Part shown: positions 8,426 to 15,689 of the stretch, one piece after another | Position numbering within the stretch: position 1 is the stretch's first letter | Layout of the letters: each line of letters starts with the position of its first letter | Origin: Rubrivivax sp. | GTDB taxonomy: Bacteria; Pseudomonadota; Gammaproteobacteria; Burkholderiales; Burkholderiaceae_C | Length of the DNA: 34,588 nt | Assembly (NCBI GenBank): GCA_026785885.1 | Contig: JAJAZC010000142.1 | Span: 1 to 34,588 of the forward strand | Reading direction: 5' to 3' | Made by a program: the position numbers and the translations under genes | The notes under the pieces: generated by a model | What the model was told of the DNA's origin: nothing | Database searches by the model: none | Seen by the model: the letters and a program-made list of their open reading frames with translations, nothing else

Positions 8426-8764
8426 CTACCAGCCCAGCAACAGCTTCAGCGGCAGCAGCACGGCCATGCCGCTCAAGATGGTGCCCAGGATGTCGCGCCG
8501 CCAGAAGAAGTAGGCGGCAGCGGCTGCGGTGGCGTACAGGCGGGCGTCTTTCAGCGTGTCGATCAGCACACCCTGCGTCAGCACGACCTCCGGCAGCACC
8601 ACGGCCATCAGCGCGGCCAGTGGTGCGTAGCGCAAGCCCTGACGCAGCCAGTCGGGAATCGGGATCTCGCGCTCGGTCAAAAAGAAGAAGCCGCGGGTCA
8701 ACACGGTCAACAGCGTCAGGCCGACGACGGTCAGCACACCTTCGGCGGCGCCCAAGTTGTTCAA
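8426..8764 (-). CDS. azlD: AzlD-family branched-chain amino acid exporter subunit
   Basis: Small membrane partner of AzlC. AzlCD pairs export branched-chain amino acids or analogues. From a TTG at 8764 the protein is 112 aa, starting MNNLGAAEGVLTVVGLTLL. It contains TVLTRGFFFL, the conserved LRYAPLAALMAVVLPEV and a C-terminal hydrophobic stretch, giving 4 or so membrane segments as expected. The frame can be extended to a GTG at 8869, immediately after the azlC stop, but that adds 35 residues coded wholly by a GC-rich repeat (RRAASWGLYERRR and similar), unlike any AzlD. The repeat appears to have displaced the original start and ribosome-binding region, so the start is uncertain (TTG 8764, GTG 8737 or GTG 8869). 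Confidence 0.85.
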   Translation of the reverse strand: MNNLGAAEGVLTVVGLTLLTVLTRGFFFLTEREIPIPDWLRQGLRYAPLAALMAVVLPEVVLTQGVLIDTLKDARLYATAAAAAYFFWRRDILGTILSGMAVLLPLKLLLGW

Positions 8765-8767
8765 ATG

Positions 8768-8865
8768 GCCCCCAAGACGCCGTGCGTCGTCCCCCCAAGG
8801 GGGAATTCGCGCTTGGCAAAGCCGGCGCCGCTCATACAGCCCCCAAGACGCCGCTCGTCGTCCCC
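8768..8865. repeat. Two-copy GC-rich dispersed repeat inserted between azlC and azlD
   Basis: Two ~27-bp direct repeats (8768-8794 and 8839-8865; GCCCCCAAGACGCCG then TCGTCCCC) are separated by 44 bp that include CCCCCAAGGGGG. On the azlD strand the repeat reads GGGGACGACG..GGCGTCTTGGGGGC. Such cassettes are familiar from intergenic regions of Comamonadaceae-type genomes. Here one ends 3 bp before the likely azlD start codon and begins 4 bp past the azlC stop. Confidence 0.8.
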
Positions 8866-8869
8866 GCAC

Positions 8870-9610
8870 TCATGTCTTGTCATCCACCCGCGCGGCGGCG
8901 CGCGGCGTCGTGTGGTCGATCAACAAACCCATGGCCACGGCCGCGGCGATGGCCACCACGATGTTGAGCTTGAGCGGCAGCGCATAAGCCGCCACCGCGG
9001 CGCAGCCGGCCACCACGCCGGCCACGCCGGTGGCGCGGTCGGACAACAGCGACAGCGCAATGCCCAGCAGCGCCAGCGTGCCGGCAAAGCCGATGCCCCA
9101 GTGCATCGGCACCACATCAGCCAGCACGATGCCGGCCAGCGACGGCAGCTGCCAGGAGGTCCAGTTCAGCACCACCCCGCCCCAGAAGTACGGCAGCTGC
9201 TCAGGCGCAGGCCGCGGCTCGGGAAAGCGGCGCATGAACAGCACGTAGTTGAGGTCGGCCGTGAAGTAGGCCAAGCGCAGCCGCATGGCCAGCGGGTAAG
9301 CCATGAAGTAAGGCCGCCAAGCCGCGCTGAAGATGATGAAGCGCAAGTTGATGCACAAAGCCGTGGCCCACACCACGCCCACTGGCGCGCCGCTGGCCAT
9401 CAGCGGCAGCACCGCCAACTGCGCGCTGCCGGCAAAGACCAGCAGCGACATCATGATCATCAGCGCCAGCGGCAGGCCGCTGTTGCCCATGGCCACGCCG
9501 GTGATCAGGCCCCATGCGGCAATGCCGATCGCGGTGCCTAGCATCTCGCGTGCGCCGCGGGCGAATTCAGGGTGGCGCCAGATCGGCGCGGCTTCGGTGT
9601 CGGCAGTCAC
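8870..9610 (-). CDS. azlC: AzlC-family branched-chain amino acid exporter, large subunit
   Basis: A 246-aa inner-membrane protein with about five to seven hydrophobic segments, including GTAIGIAAWGLITGVAMG, ALMIMMSLLVFAGSAQL, ATALCINLRFIIFSAAW and a C-terminal NIVVAIAAAVAMGLLI. The FAGSAQ and INLRF segments are characteristic of AzlC. With AzlD it forms a two-component exporter for branched-chain amino acids. Start is a GTG at 9610 with no obvious ribosome-binding site; the family region begins around HPEFARGAREML, so little can be missing. The azlC stop is followed directly by repeat sequence that separates it from azlD, whereas these genes normally abut or overlap. Confidence 0.93.
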   Translation of the reverse strand: MTADTEAAPIWRHPEFARGAREMLGTAIGIAAWGLITGVAMGNSGLPLALMIMMSLLVFAGSAQLAVLPLMASGAPVGVVWATALCINLRFIIFSAAWRPYFMAYPLAMRLRLAYFTADLNYVLFMRRFPEPRPAPEQLPYFWGGVVLNWTSWQLPSLAGIVLADVVPMHWGIGFAGTLALLGIALSLLSDRATGVAGVVAGCAAVAAYALPLKLNIVVAIAAAVAMGLLIDHTTPRAAARVDDKT

Positions 9611-9758
9611 CGGCGGGATTGTCGCCGTGTGTTTTGCGGCCTTCGGCGGCGGGCTTTCTCGGTGCGGCCAGGCGCTATCAGTGCGTGTTTGCAGCGCACT
9701 GCAGTTTCACGCTGGTGCCCGATTCAACGGCGCAGCGCGGGGCCCGGCAAACCCGGGA

Positions 9759-10466
9759 TCACCGCTTCCTGACGCTGCCGGCCACCGAGCTGGTAACCAC
9801 GGCCTGGCCGCTGTAGCCGACATCGCCACTGCCGGCGATGCTGACCTTCAGCGTCTTGCCGGCATTGACCGCGGCGTTGCCGCTGCCCGCCATCGACACC
9901 TGCACGTCGTCGGCCTGCATGTCGGCCAGCCGCGTGTCGCCGCTGCCGGCGATGCGGATCGTCAGCCGCGTGGCGCTGCCGCTGCCGCTGACATGGCCGC
10001 TGCCGGAGACTGCGATGTTCAGATCGGCGGTGGCCAAGCCCTGCAGCCGCGTGTTGCCGGAGCCGGCGACGGCCACGCGCAGTGCCGGCGTGTTGAAAGC
10101 TTCCAGCGTGGTGTTGCCCGAGCCGCCGGTGACCAGCGCCGACAGCTTGGGCACGCTGACGCTGACGCGCACGCGGCTGCTGGTCTGCGGGCTGTCGTAG
10201 CTGCCCCACTCACCCTTTTTCCAGCCCAGCTGCAGCGTCGCGCCGTCGCGGCCCGGCTCGACCACCGCCTCCAGCAGCGGCAGCAGGTTGTCGTCGGCCG
10301 ACACTTCCACCGCCTGCGCACCTTGGCGCACGACGAGCTCCATGTCGCCGCTGAGCGCAATGGCCTGGAACTCGGGCACGGTGCGCTTCTCAGTAGCCAC
10401 CTGCCCCGAGCCGCGCAGGCCGGCGGCCTGGGCCGCAGGCGGCAGCAGCGAGATGGCGCACAGCAA
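9759..10466 (-). CDS. Exported GIN-domain (DUF2807) protein
   Basis: A ~235-aa protein with a hydrophobic leader ending PPAAQA, then GSGQVATEKRTVPEFQAIAL and a beta-helical region rich in short SGSG/AGSGN/AGSGD turns (for example VTGGSGNTTLEAF, VAVAGSGNTRLQG, IRIAGSGDTRLADM). That is the pattern of the GIN/DUF2807 'head domain' fold found in putative surface or periplasmic proteins; no enzymatic role is known. The TTG at 10466 is the first standard start codon, but the signal-like hydrophobic stretch runs further upstream in frame (ALRVAFGLALITPLL), and an AGGAG lies beyond it without a normal start codon at the right distance. The true N-terminus is therefore unresolved. It stands alone between azlC and a lipoprotein gene. 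Confidence 0.85.
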   Translation of the reverse strand: MLCAISLLPPAAQAAGLRGSGQVATEKRTVPEFQAIALSGDMELVVRQGAQAVEVSADDNLLPLLEAVVEPGRDGATLQLGWKKGEWGSYDSPQTSSRVRVSVSVPKLSALVTGGSGNTTLEAFNTPALRVAVAGSGNTRLQGLATADLNIAVSGSGHVSGSGSATRLTIRIAGSGDTRLADMQADDVQVSMAGSGNAAVNAGKTLKVSIAGSGDVGYSGQAVVTSSVAGSVRKR

Positions 10467-10623
10467 TGGCGTGATGAGTGCAAGGCCGAAGGCGACGCGC
10501 AGTGCACGGGGCGTGTCAGGCTCCTGTTGAACGCGCCCCGGCTGTGCAGCAGCGGCCCAGCGCGGAGGACTCCGGTGCGACCGGTAGGCACAGCCGGCGA
10601 CGAAGTGACGGCGCGGCGTGATC

Positions 10624-10668
10624 GGGCGTGTCGGGTGTGAGGGGCGCGACGGGCGCGACGGGCGTGCC
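10624..10668. repeat. Five 9-bp tandem repeats
   Basis: Units GGGCGTGTC, GGGTGTGAG, GGGCGCGAC, GGGCGCGAC and GGGCGTGCC run without gaps. They are followed at 10682-10733 by two copies of a ~26-bp imperfect repeat built on TGTTGCC..GGCCTGGCG. All lie between the small lipoprotein gene and the GIN-domain gene. No gene is seen in this 267-bp gap. Confidence 0.75.
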
Positions 10669-10733
10669 CGAGATCAGTGTATGTTGCCCGTGGCCTGGCG
10701 TAGATCGTGTTGCCTGCCCGCGGCCTGGCGCGG

Positions 10734-11075
10734 TCAGGGCTTCTTGGTCGTGGCCGTTTTGTCGTCGCCTTCTGTCTCGGCGGCGGCAGCAGCAAGCTCG
10801 GTGGCGGCCTCGGCCGGCACGGCTTCGATCTTGTTCTCGGCCATGTACTCGTTCATCTCTTTCCAGCCTGCAAACACCGCGGCCTTCTCGGCGCGTTTGT
10901 TCTGGCTGTAGCACTGCTCGACCGAGCGTGCCGAGTGCCGGCAGCCGGCGCCGATGGCTCGGCTTTCGGCCTCCCGCTTGGCGGCCACGGCGCTGGCCGA
11001 TTCGATGCCCAGCTGGTCGCAGCCGGCCAGCGCAAAAGCGGCAAGCGTGACGAGGGCGGTAGTGGCGCGGCGCAT
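10734..11075 (-). CDS. Small predicted lipoprotein, function unknown
   Basis: A 113-aa protein beginning MRRATTALVTLAAFALAGC, a clear lipoprotein signal peptide with lipobox LAGC (Cys19). The mature part has a Cys-containing stretch (CRHSARSVEQCYSQNKRAEK) and KEMNEYMAENKIEAVPAEAA, then an Ala/Glu-rich tail ending in TATTKKP. The frame is open 17 codons further upstream, but the signal peptide sets the start at 11075. No strong ribosome-binding site is visible. The pattern of a short lipoprotein with two Cys and a charged helix is seen in many proteobacterial hypothetical proteins, and I cannot name a function. It probably sits in the inner leaflet of the outer membrane, since the residue after Cys is Asp only at +1 (CDQ), which could instead signal inner-membrane retention. 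Confidence 0.8.
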   Translation of the reverse strand: MRRATTALVTLAAFALAGCDQLGIESASAVAAKREAESRAIGAGCRHSARSVEQCYSQNKRAEKAAVFAGWKEMNEYMAENKIEAVPAEAATELAAAAAETEGDDKTATTKKP

Positions 11076-11189
11076 GGCTGGCGGGGGCTGTGCTGAGGTG
11101 TGGAGAAACGGCGGACTGAGGGTCAAGCGGCTGATCGGCTGATCGGCAGCAGCAAGAGGGCTCGTTGGGATATCGGCGCGCTGGGCTGC

Positions 11190-11310
11190 GGGCTTAAGCT
11201 GCGCTTGATCTGCGTTTGATTCGCGCTTGATCCGCGCTTGATCTACGTTCGCTCCGCGCCCGAGCCGCGCTCGAGCCCCGCGTCAGTTGCGCCCGAGCCG
11301 CGCTCGAGCC
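11190..11310. repeat. Eleven 11-bp tandem repeats abutting the fmt stop codon
   Basis: Units in order: GGGCTTAAGCT, GCGCTTGATCT, GCGTTTGATTC, GCGCTTGATCC, GCGCTTGATCT, ACGTTCGCTCC, GCGCCCGAGCC, GCGCTCGAGCC, CCGCGTCAGTT, GCGCCCGAGCC, GCGCTCGAGCC. The central units share GCGYTTGATCY and the later ones drift to GCGCYCGAGCC, with no break in the 11-bp register. The array ends 3 bp before the fmt stop codon. The preceding bases (11128-11148) hold a short 8-bp CGGCTGAT repeat. No gene is present in 11076-11313. Confidence 0.92.
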
Positions 11311-11313
11311 AGA

Positions 11314-12276
11314 TCAGCCAGCGCGCAGCGGCAGCTGCTGCAAGAGCTCGCGCACGCCGATGCGCCGGCCGCCGGCGCGCTGCAGCTGCATCAAGGCCAG
11401 CGCACCCTCGCCGCAGGCCAACACCAGGCGATGGCCATCGGCCTGCAGCACGCACCCAGGCGGGCCGGCGGCTTCTGCCCTGCTCACCGCCACCACCACC
11501 TCGGCGCGCCATACCTTCACCAATTGCCCGCCCAGCACCGTCGTGCAGCCGGGGAAGGGATCGAAGGCGCGGATGCGCCGCTCCAGCACAACGGCCGGCT
11601 GCGACCAGTCCAGCGCAGCTTCGGCTTTGTCGATCTTGTGCGCGTAGCTGATGCCCGCCGCCGGCTGCGGCCGCGGCTGCAGCCGGCCCTGGCCGGCGTG
11701 TGCGAAGTCATCGACGGCCTGCACGATCAGCCGCGCGCCGAGTGCCGCCAGCCGGTCGTGCAGCGTTGCGCTGGTGTCCTCGGGCGTGATGGTCACGGCT
11801 TCTTCGAGCAGCGTGTCGCCGGTGTCCAGGCCGGCATCCATCTGCATGATGGTGATGCCGGTGCGCGCGTCGCCGGCCTCGATGGCACGCTGGATCGGTG
11901 CGGCGCCGCGCCAGCGCGGCAGCAGCGAGCCGTGGATGTTGAGGCAGCCCAGCGCCGGCAGCGTCAACACCCACGGCGGCAGGATCAGGCCGTAAGCCGC
12001 CACCACCATCAACTGCGGCGCAGCGGCCTGAAGCTGCGCTTGCGCCGCCGCTGCGTCGGCGCCGTACTTGCCGTCCAACCGCAAGCTGCGCGGCTGCGAC
12101 AGCGGCAGGCCTTGCGACAGCGCCCACTGCTTGACGGCCGACGGCTGCAGCTGCAAGCCACGGCCGCCGGGGCGGTCCGGCTGGGTCAGCACCAAGGCAA
12201 TCTCGTGGCCGGCCTGTTGCAACGCCTGCAGGGCCACGCGCGCGAATTCGGGCGTGCCGGCAAAGGCCAGCTTCAT
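11314..12276 (-). CDS. fmt: Methionyl-tRNA formyltransferase
   Basis: Formylates the amino group of initiator Met-tRNA using 10-formyl-tetrahydrofolate, in the cytosol. The 320-aa length is normal. The N-terminal catalytic Rossmann domain begins [16 protein letters not shown] and contains AAYGLILP and the active-site block [20 protein letters not shown] with the catalytic Asn-His-Ser. MDAGLDTGD follows. The C-terminal OB-like domain (~residues 208-320) includes [13 protein letters not shown]. It lies 19 bp downstream of def on the same strand, the classic pair whose products add and remove the formyl group. Both sides of the pair carry arrays of the same 11-bp repeat. Confidence 0.97.
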   Translation of the reverse strand: MKLAFAGTPEFARVALQALQQAGHEIALVLTQPDRPGGRGLQLQPSAVKQWALSQGLPLSQPRSLRLDGKYGADAAAAQAQLQAAAPQLMVVAAYGLILPPWVLTLPALGCLNIHGSLLPRWRGAAPIQRAIEAGDARTGITIMQMDAGLDTGDTLLEEAVTITPEDTSATLHDRLAALGARLIVQAVDDFAHAGQGRLQPRPQPAAGISYAHKIDKAEAALDWSQPAVVLERRIRAFDPFPGCTTVLGGQLVKVWRAEVVVAVSRAEAAGPPGCVLQADGHRLVLACGEGALALMQLQRAGGRRIGVRELLQQLPLRAG

Positions 12277-12295
12277 CGTTGCGCGGCCCTGCGTT

Positions 12296-12805
12296 TCAAG
12301 CTGACTCGTCGCGCAGTTTTTTCAGCATTTTGGTGCGGATGCGGTCTCGCTTGAGCTGGCTCAGGTACTCGACGAAGACCTTGCCGAGCAAGTGATCCAT
12401 CTCGTGCTGCACACATACCGCGGCCAGACCTTCGGCGTCCATCTCGAAGGGCTGACCGTCGCGACCCAGGGCCTGCACCCGCACCCGCGCGTGGCGCTCG
12501 ACCTTGTCGTAAATCTGCGGCACCGACAGGCAGCCTTCTTCGGCAACCGCAAACTCCGGGCTGGTCCAGATCAGTGCCGGGTTGATGAGCACTACCGGCT
12601 GGTCGTGGAGCTCGGAGGTGTCCATCACGATCAGCTGCAGGTGCACGTCGACCTGGGTGGCCGCCAGGCCCACACCGTCGGCGGCGCACATGGTCTCCAG
12701 CATGTCATCGACGAGTTGGCGGATGTGCTCGTCGACCCCTTCTATCGGGCGCGCCACGGTATGTAGGCGGGGATCGGGATAACGCAGGATGTTCAATCGG
12801 GCCAT
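12296..12805 (-). CDS. def: Peptide deformylase
   Basis: Metal-dependent hydrolase (usually Fe2+) that removes the formyl group from nascent proteins. It is 169 aa with all three family motifs: GVGLAATQV near residue 44, EEGCLSVP near 89 with the metal-binding Cys, and QHEMDHL near 133 with the two His ligands and catalytic Glu. The start ATG at 12805 gives the normal N-terminus [14 protein letters not shown]. It heads the def-fmt pair and is divergent from the LysM-dprA-smg group. A run of 11-bp repeats ends 9 bp upstream of the start codon, so the 5' leader and any promoter lie in or beyond the repeats. Confidence 0.97.
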   Translation of the reverse strand: MARLNILRYPDPRLHTVARPIEGVDEHIRQLVDDMLETMCAADGVGLAATQVDVHLQLIVMDTSELHDQPVVLINPALIWTSPEFAVAEEGCLSVPQIYDKVERHARVRVQALGRDGQPFEMDAEGLAAVCVQHEMDHLLGKVFVEYLSQLKRDRIRTKMLKKLRDESA

Positions 12806-12814
12806 GTCGTTAAC

Positions 12815-12891
12815 GTTTAATCGGCGTTTGATCGGCGTTTGATCGGCGTTTGATCGGCGTTTGATTGCTGCCTAATTGGCGCTCAATGGGA
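12815..12891. repeat. Seven 11-bp tandem repeats immediately upstream of def
   Basis: Units: GTTTAATCGGC, three identical GTTTGATCGGC, GTTTGATTGCT, GCCTAATTGGC and GCTCAATGGGA. Rotated, the main unit is GGCGTTTGATC, which matches the (T/C)GCGYTTGATC unit of the array downstream of fmt, in the same orientation. The array starts 10 bp before the def ATG. Confidence 0.92.
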
Positions 12892-13214
12892 AATTAGCAA
12901 GCGGGCCATTGCAGGCCGGGCTTTCGGGTACTGTTTCAGCTGCCAACCCGGGCCGTTGGAAACAGCGCGCAACAACTGTCCTGAAGGCGAAACGCAGGCC
13001 CTGTGACAGGGCTCACGACTACGCAGAACAAGCCCCGTTTTGTTTACCACATCAAGGGTTTAGCGCCAGAATCTGTGAAACCATATGAGCATTGTCGCCG
13101 TCGCCGGCGATTGGCGTAATGCCCACCGGCAGGCGTGACGGCCGCGACGACAAACAGGTTTTGGCCGCCGCCATTTTCGCATCCGCGACCCTGCCGTATG
13201 GAGATCCCCGCGTC
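12892..13214. other. Divergent intergenic region between def and the LysM gene
   Basis: No convincing gene. It should hold the promoter of the LysM-dprA genes and perhaps that of def-fmt. The one notable element is a symmetrical GCCCTGTGACAGGGC (12998-13012), a 7-bp inverted repeat around a single base that could be an operator. No strong -35/-10 pair was identified. The reading frame of the LysM gene is open across 13092-13214, but that stretch does not look like protein. Confidence 0.5.
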
Positions 13215-14387
13215 ATGAGCATGAATTCACTGCAACGTCGCCACGCCCTGCTGCGCCTGGCCGGCATGGCCGCCGCAAGCGGCGCCCTCTCGTCGGGCAT
13301 TACGTCCGCATGGGCGCAGACCAGCAAGCTGCCGGTAACACCCGAATGGCGTGCCACCGCTCAGCGTGTGGCCGAGGCCGGCGTGCCGCTGTCGGAGCTG
13401 TCGCCCACCGCGCCCGATTCGCACACCGTCAAGCCGGGTGACACACTGTGGGGCATCTCCGGGCTGTTTCTGAGAAGCGCCTGGCGCTGGCCTGAGCTGT
13501 GGGGCATGAACCTCGACCAGATCCGCAATCCGCACCTGATCTATCCGGGCCAGACGCTGGTGCTGGACAAGTCCGATGGCCGCGCCCGCCTGCGCCTGGC
13601 GGGCAGCGAAGCCGGCACTCCGACCAACACCGTGCGCATGTCGCCCCGCGTGCGGTCCGAGTTGCTGGACAACGGCGCCATTGCCTCCATTCCGCTCAAT
13701 CTGATCGGCCCTTTCCTGGCCGAGGCCGTGGTCTTCAATGTCAACGAGCTGGATACCGCGCCCCGCGTCGTGGCCACGCAAGAGGGCCGCGTGATGGTCT
13801 CGCGCGGTGAAACCGCCTACGTGCGCGGCGATCTCGGCGGCGCGCGCGATTTCCGCCTCTTCCGCCAGCTGCAGCCGCTGCTGGACCCGCTGACCAAGGA
13901 GCTGCTGGGTTACGAAGGCCGCTACGTCGGCACTGCCGAGGCCACACGGGCCGCGGAGACCGGGGGCGCGATGCTGGTGCCGGCGGCCTTCCGCGTCACC
14001 AGCACGCGGCTGGAAGCAGTGGTTGGCGACCGGCTCTCGCCGGTGCCGCAGCAGGAGCTGGTGGCCTACGTGCCGCGTGCGCCGGCCAACCCGGTGGACG
14101 GCCGCATCGTCGGCCTGTATGGCGACGGCTTGCGTGCCGGGCAAAACCAGGTCGTGTCGATCAACCGCGGACAGCGCGACGGCATCGAGCGCGGCCACGT
14201 GCTGGCTTTGTGGCGCGCCGGCCGGCTGGCCGTCGACACCACCAGCGCCGACAAAGCGGCACTGCGGCTGCCCGATGAACGCCACGGCATGCTGTTTGTC
14301 TTCCGCGTTTTCGATCGCGTGTCGTATGCACTGATCCTCAACGTGCAGGATTCCGTGCGAGCGGGCGACCGCTTCACGCAGCCCTGA
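13215..14387 (+). CDS. Exported LysM-domain protein
   Basis: A 390-aa protein with a signal peptide containing QRRHALLRLAG then a hydrophobic run ending TSAWAQ, so export by Tat or Sec is likely. Residues ~70-115 form one LysM peptidoglycan-binding domain (SHTVKPGDTLWGISGLFLRS, then IRNPHLIYPGQTLVL). The remaining ~270 residues are the conserved extension seen in LysM proteins encoded next to dprA in Betaproteobacteria, including a late QVVSINRGQRDGIERGHVLA segment. The ATG at 13215 is chosen because a GGAG lies about 11 nt upstream and the signal peptide begins there; a second ATG is 6 bp on. The stop is 16 bp before dprA, suggesting co-transcription. A cell-wall role is inferred from the domain. 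Confidence 0.92.
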   Translation: MSMNSLQRRHALLRLAGMAAASGALSSGITSAWAQTSKLPVTPEWRATAQRVAEAGVPLSELSPTAPDSHTVKPGDTLWGISGLFLRSAWRWPELWGMNLDQIRNPHLIYPGQTLVLDKSDGRARLRLAGSEAGTPTNTVRMSPRVRSELLDNGAIASIPLNLIGPFLAEAVVFNVNELDTAPRVVATQEGRVMVSRGETAYVRGDLGGARDFRLFRQLQPLLDPLTKELLGYEGRYVGTAEATRAAETGGAMLVPAAFRVTSTRLEAVVGDRLSPVPQQELVAYVPRAPANPVDGRIVGLYGDGLRAGQNQVVSINRGQRDGIERGHVLALWRAGRLAVDTTSADKAALRLPDERHGMLFVFRVFDRVSYALILNVQDSVRAGDRFTQP

Positions 14388-14403
14388 AATCCTGAGAGAC
14401 CGG

Positions 14404-15549
14404 GTGGTCTCGCAAGGCACGGCCGTGCTGGGTGCCGATGAATTTGCAGCCTGGTTCAGACTGCTCGAGTCACCCGGCGTCGGGCCCGCAGCACTGCGGC
14501 GCCTGCTGGCGGCCTGCGGCTCGGCACCGGCCGTGCTGGCCTGCGATGCGGCCACGCTGCGCGAGATTGCCGGTGCCGCGGCATCCCGCGCGCTGGCCAT
14601 CGAGCCCCCCGAGTACAGCGCGCGGCTGCAGGCGGCGCTGGCCTGGTTGGGCGGCGGCGCTGACCGACAGGCGCTGACCCTGGGCGACCCGCGCTATCCC
14701 GCCGCGCTGCTTCAGACCACCGACCCGCCGCCGCTGCTGTATGTGCAGGGCGACGTGGCTTGCCTGTCGCGGCCATCGATTGCCATCGTCGGCAGCCGCC
14801 ATTGCACGCCGCAGGGCGATGCCAACGCGCGGGCCTTTGCCGCGGCACTCGGGCAGGCCGGGCAGGTCATCGTCTCTGGCCTGGCGCTGGGCATCGACGC
14901 CGCAGCGCACGAAGGCGCGCTGCAAGCCGGCGCTGCCACCATTGCCGTGGTCGGCACCGGGCTGGATCGCGTCTACCCGGCACGCCACCGCGCGCTGGCG
15001 CACCGCATTGCAGCGCAGGGTGCGCTGGTCAGCGAATTCTCGCCCGGCATGCCGCCGCTGGCCGACAACTTCCCGCGCCGCAACCGCATCATTGCGGGCC
15101 TCACGCAGGGCACGCTGGTGGTCGAAGCCGCGCTGCAGTCCGGCTCGCTGATCACAGCGCGGCTGGCATCCGAGGCCGGGCGCGAAGTCTTTGCGATGCC
15201 GGGCTCGATCCACGCGCCGCAGTCGCGCGGCTGCCATGCGCTGCTCAAGCAAGGCGCCAAGTTGGTGGAGACGGCGCAGGACATTCTCGAAGAGCTGCTC
15301 GCATCTCCCGTGGCGGCCATAGCCGGCCCCAACCGCGGGACCTCCGGCGCAGCCGGCAAGCCGGCGCCCGAGCCGGCGGCCGACCCGCTGCTGGCCGCGC
15401 TGGGCCATGACCCGGTGACGCTGGATGCGTTGATCTCACGCACCGGCTGGCCGGCGCATGAGCTGTCGGCCAAGCTGATGGAGCTGGAGCTGGAAGGCCG
15501 CGTGTCACGCCTGCCCGGCGGGCTGTATCAGCGGCTGTTCATCGGCTGA
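14404..15549 (+). CDS. dprA: DNA-processing protein DprA (Smf)
   Basis: Binds incoming single-stranded DNA and loads RecA during natural transformation. The 381-aa protein has an N-terminal helical (SAM/HhH-like) region (residues ~10-60, LLESPGVGPAALRRLLAACG), the Rossmann-like DprA core (SIAIVGSRHCTPQGD, VSGLALGIDAAAHEGAL, VVGTGLDRVYPARH, FPRRNRIIAGL, VVEAALQSGSLITARLA) and a C-terminal winged-helix domain (~residues 320-378, LAALGHDPVTLDALISRTGW). The start is a GTG at 14404 with GAGAGAC just upstream; no in-frame ATG gives a fuller N-terminus. It follows the LysM gene by 16 bp and precedes smg, a conserved order in Betaproteobacteria. Whether this strain is competent cannot be told from the window. 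Confidence 0.96.
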   Translation: MVSQGTAVLGADEFAAWFRLLESPGVGPAALRRLLAACGSAPAVLACDAATLREIAGAAASRALAIEPPEYSARLQAALAWLGGGADRQALTLGDPRYPAALLQTTDPPPLLYVQGDVACLSRPSIAIVGSRHCTPQGDANARAFAAALGQAGQVIVSGLALGIDAAAHEGALQAGAATIAVVGTGLDRVYPARHRALAHRIAAQGALVSEFSPGMPPLADNFPRRNRIIAGLTQGTLVVEAALQSGSLITARLASEAGREVFAMPGSIHAPQSRGCHALLKQGAKLVETAQDILEELLASPVAAIAGPNRGTSGAAGKPAPEPAADPLLAALGHDPVTLDALISRTGWPAHELSAKLMELELEGRVSRLPGGLYQRLFIG

Positions 15550-15593
15550 TCGGTACCGCGCGCCCAGGGCTTGCGCGCCGCGCTCGGGCATCG

Positions 15594-15645
15594 GCTTTCG
15601 ACACCGCCTTTCGACATCACCTTTCGACATCACCTTTCAAGCGTC
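15594..15645. repeat. Four 13-bp tandem repeats between dprA and smg
   Basis: Units GCTTTCGACACCG, CCTTTCGACATCA, CCTTTCGACATCA and CCTTTCAAGCGTC at 15594-15606, 15607-15619, 15620-15632 and 15633-15645. The array ends 10 bp before the proposed smg -35 box. It is a further short-period array in this part of the chromosome. Confidence 0.88.
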
Positions 15646-15655
15646 CGGCCAGGTC

Positions 15656-15683
15656 ATGACGGCCGAAACCGCTCGGGTATAGT
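15656..15683 (+). promoter_or_regulatory. Predicted smg promoter giving a leaderless message
   Basis: ATGACG (15656-15661, four of six matches to TTGACA), a 16-bp spacer and TATAGT (15678-15683, five of six matches to TATAAT). The smg ATG is at 15690, only 6 bases after the -10 box, where transcription would be expected to begin. No Shine-Dalgarno sequence precedes the ATG. Both facts suggest translation from a leaderless or nearly leaderless mRNA. Confidence 0.55.
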
Positions 15684-15689
15684 GAATTC

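Noticed and set aside
6910-8967. A 685-codon plus-strand open frame across pgk and azlD
   Set aside because: It is antisense to pgk, lacks any recognisable domain and is a product of high GC content; pgk has all its family motifs on the other strand.
11190-11310. Possible CRISPR array
   Set aside because: The units are only 11 bp with no spacers between them and no cas genes nearby, so it is a simple tandem repeat.
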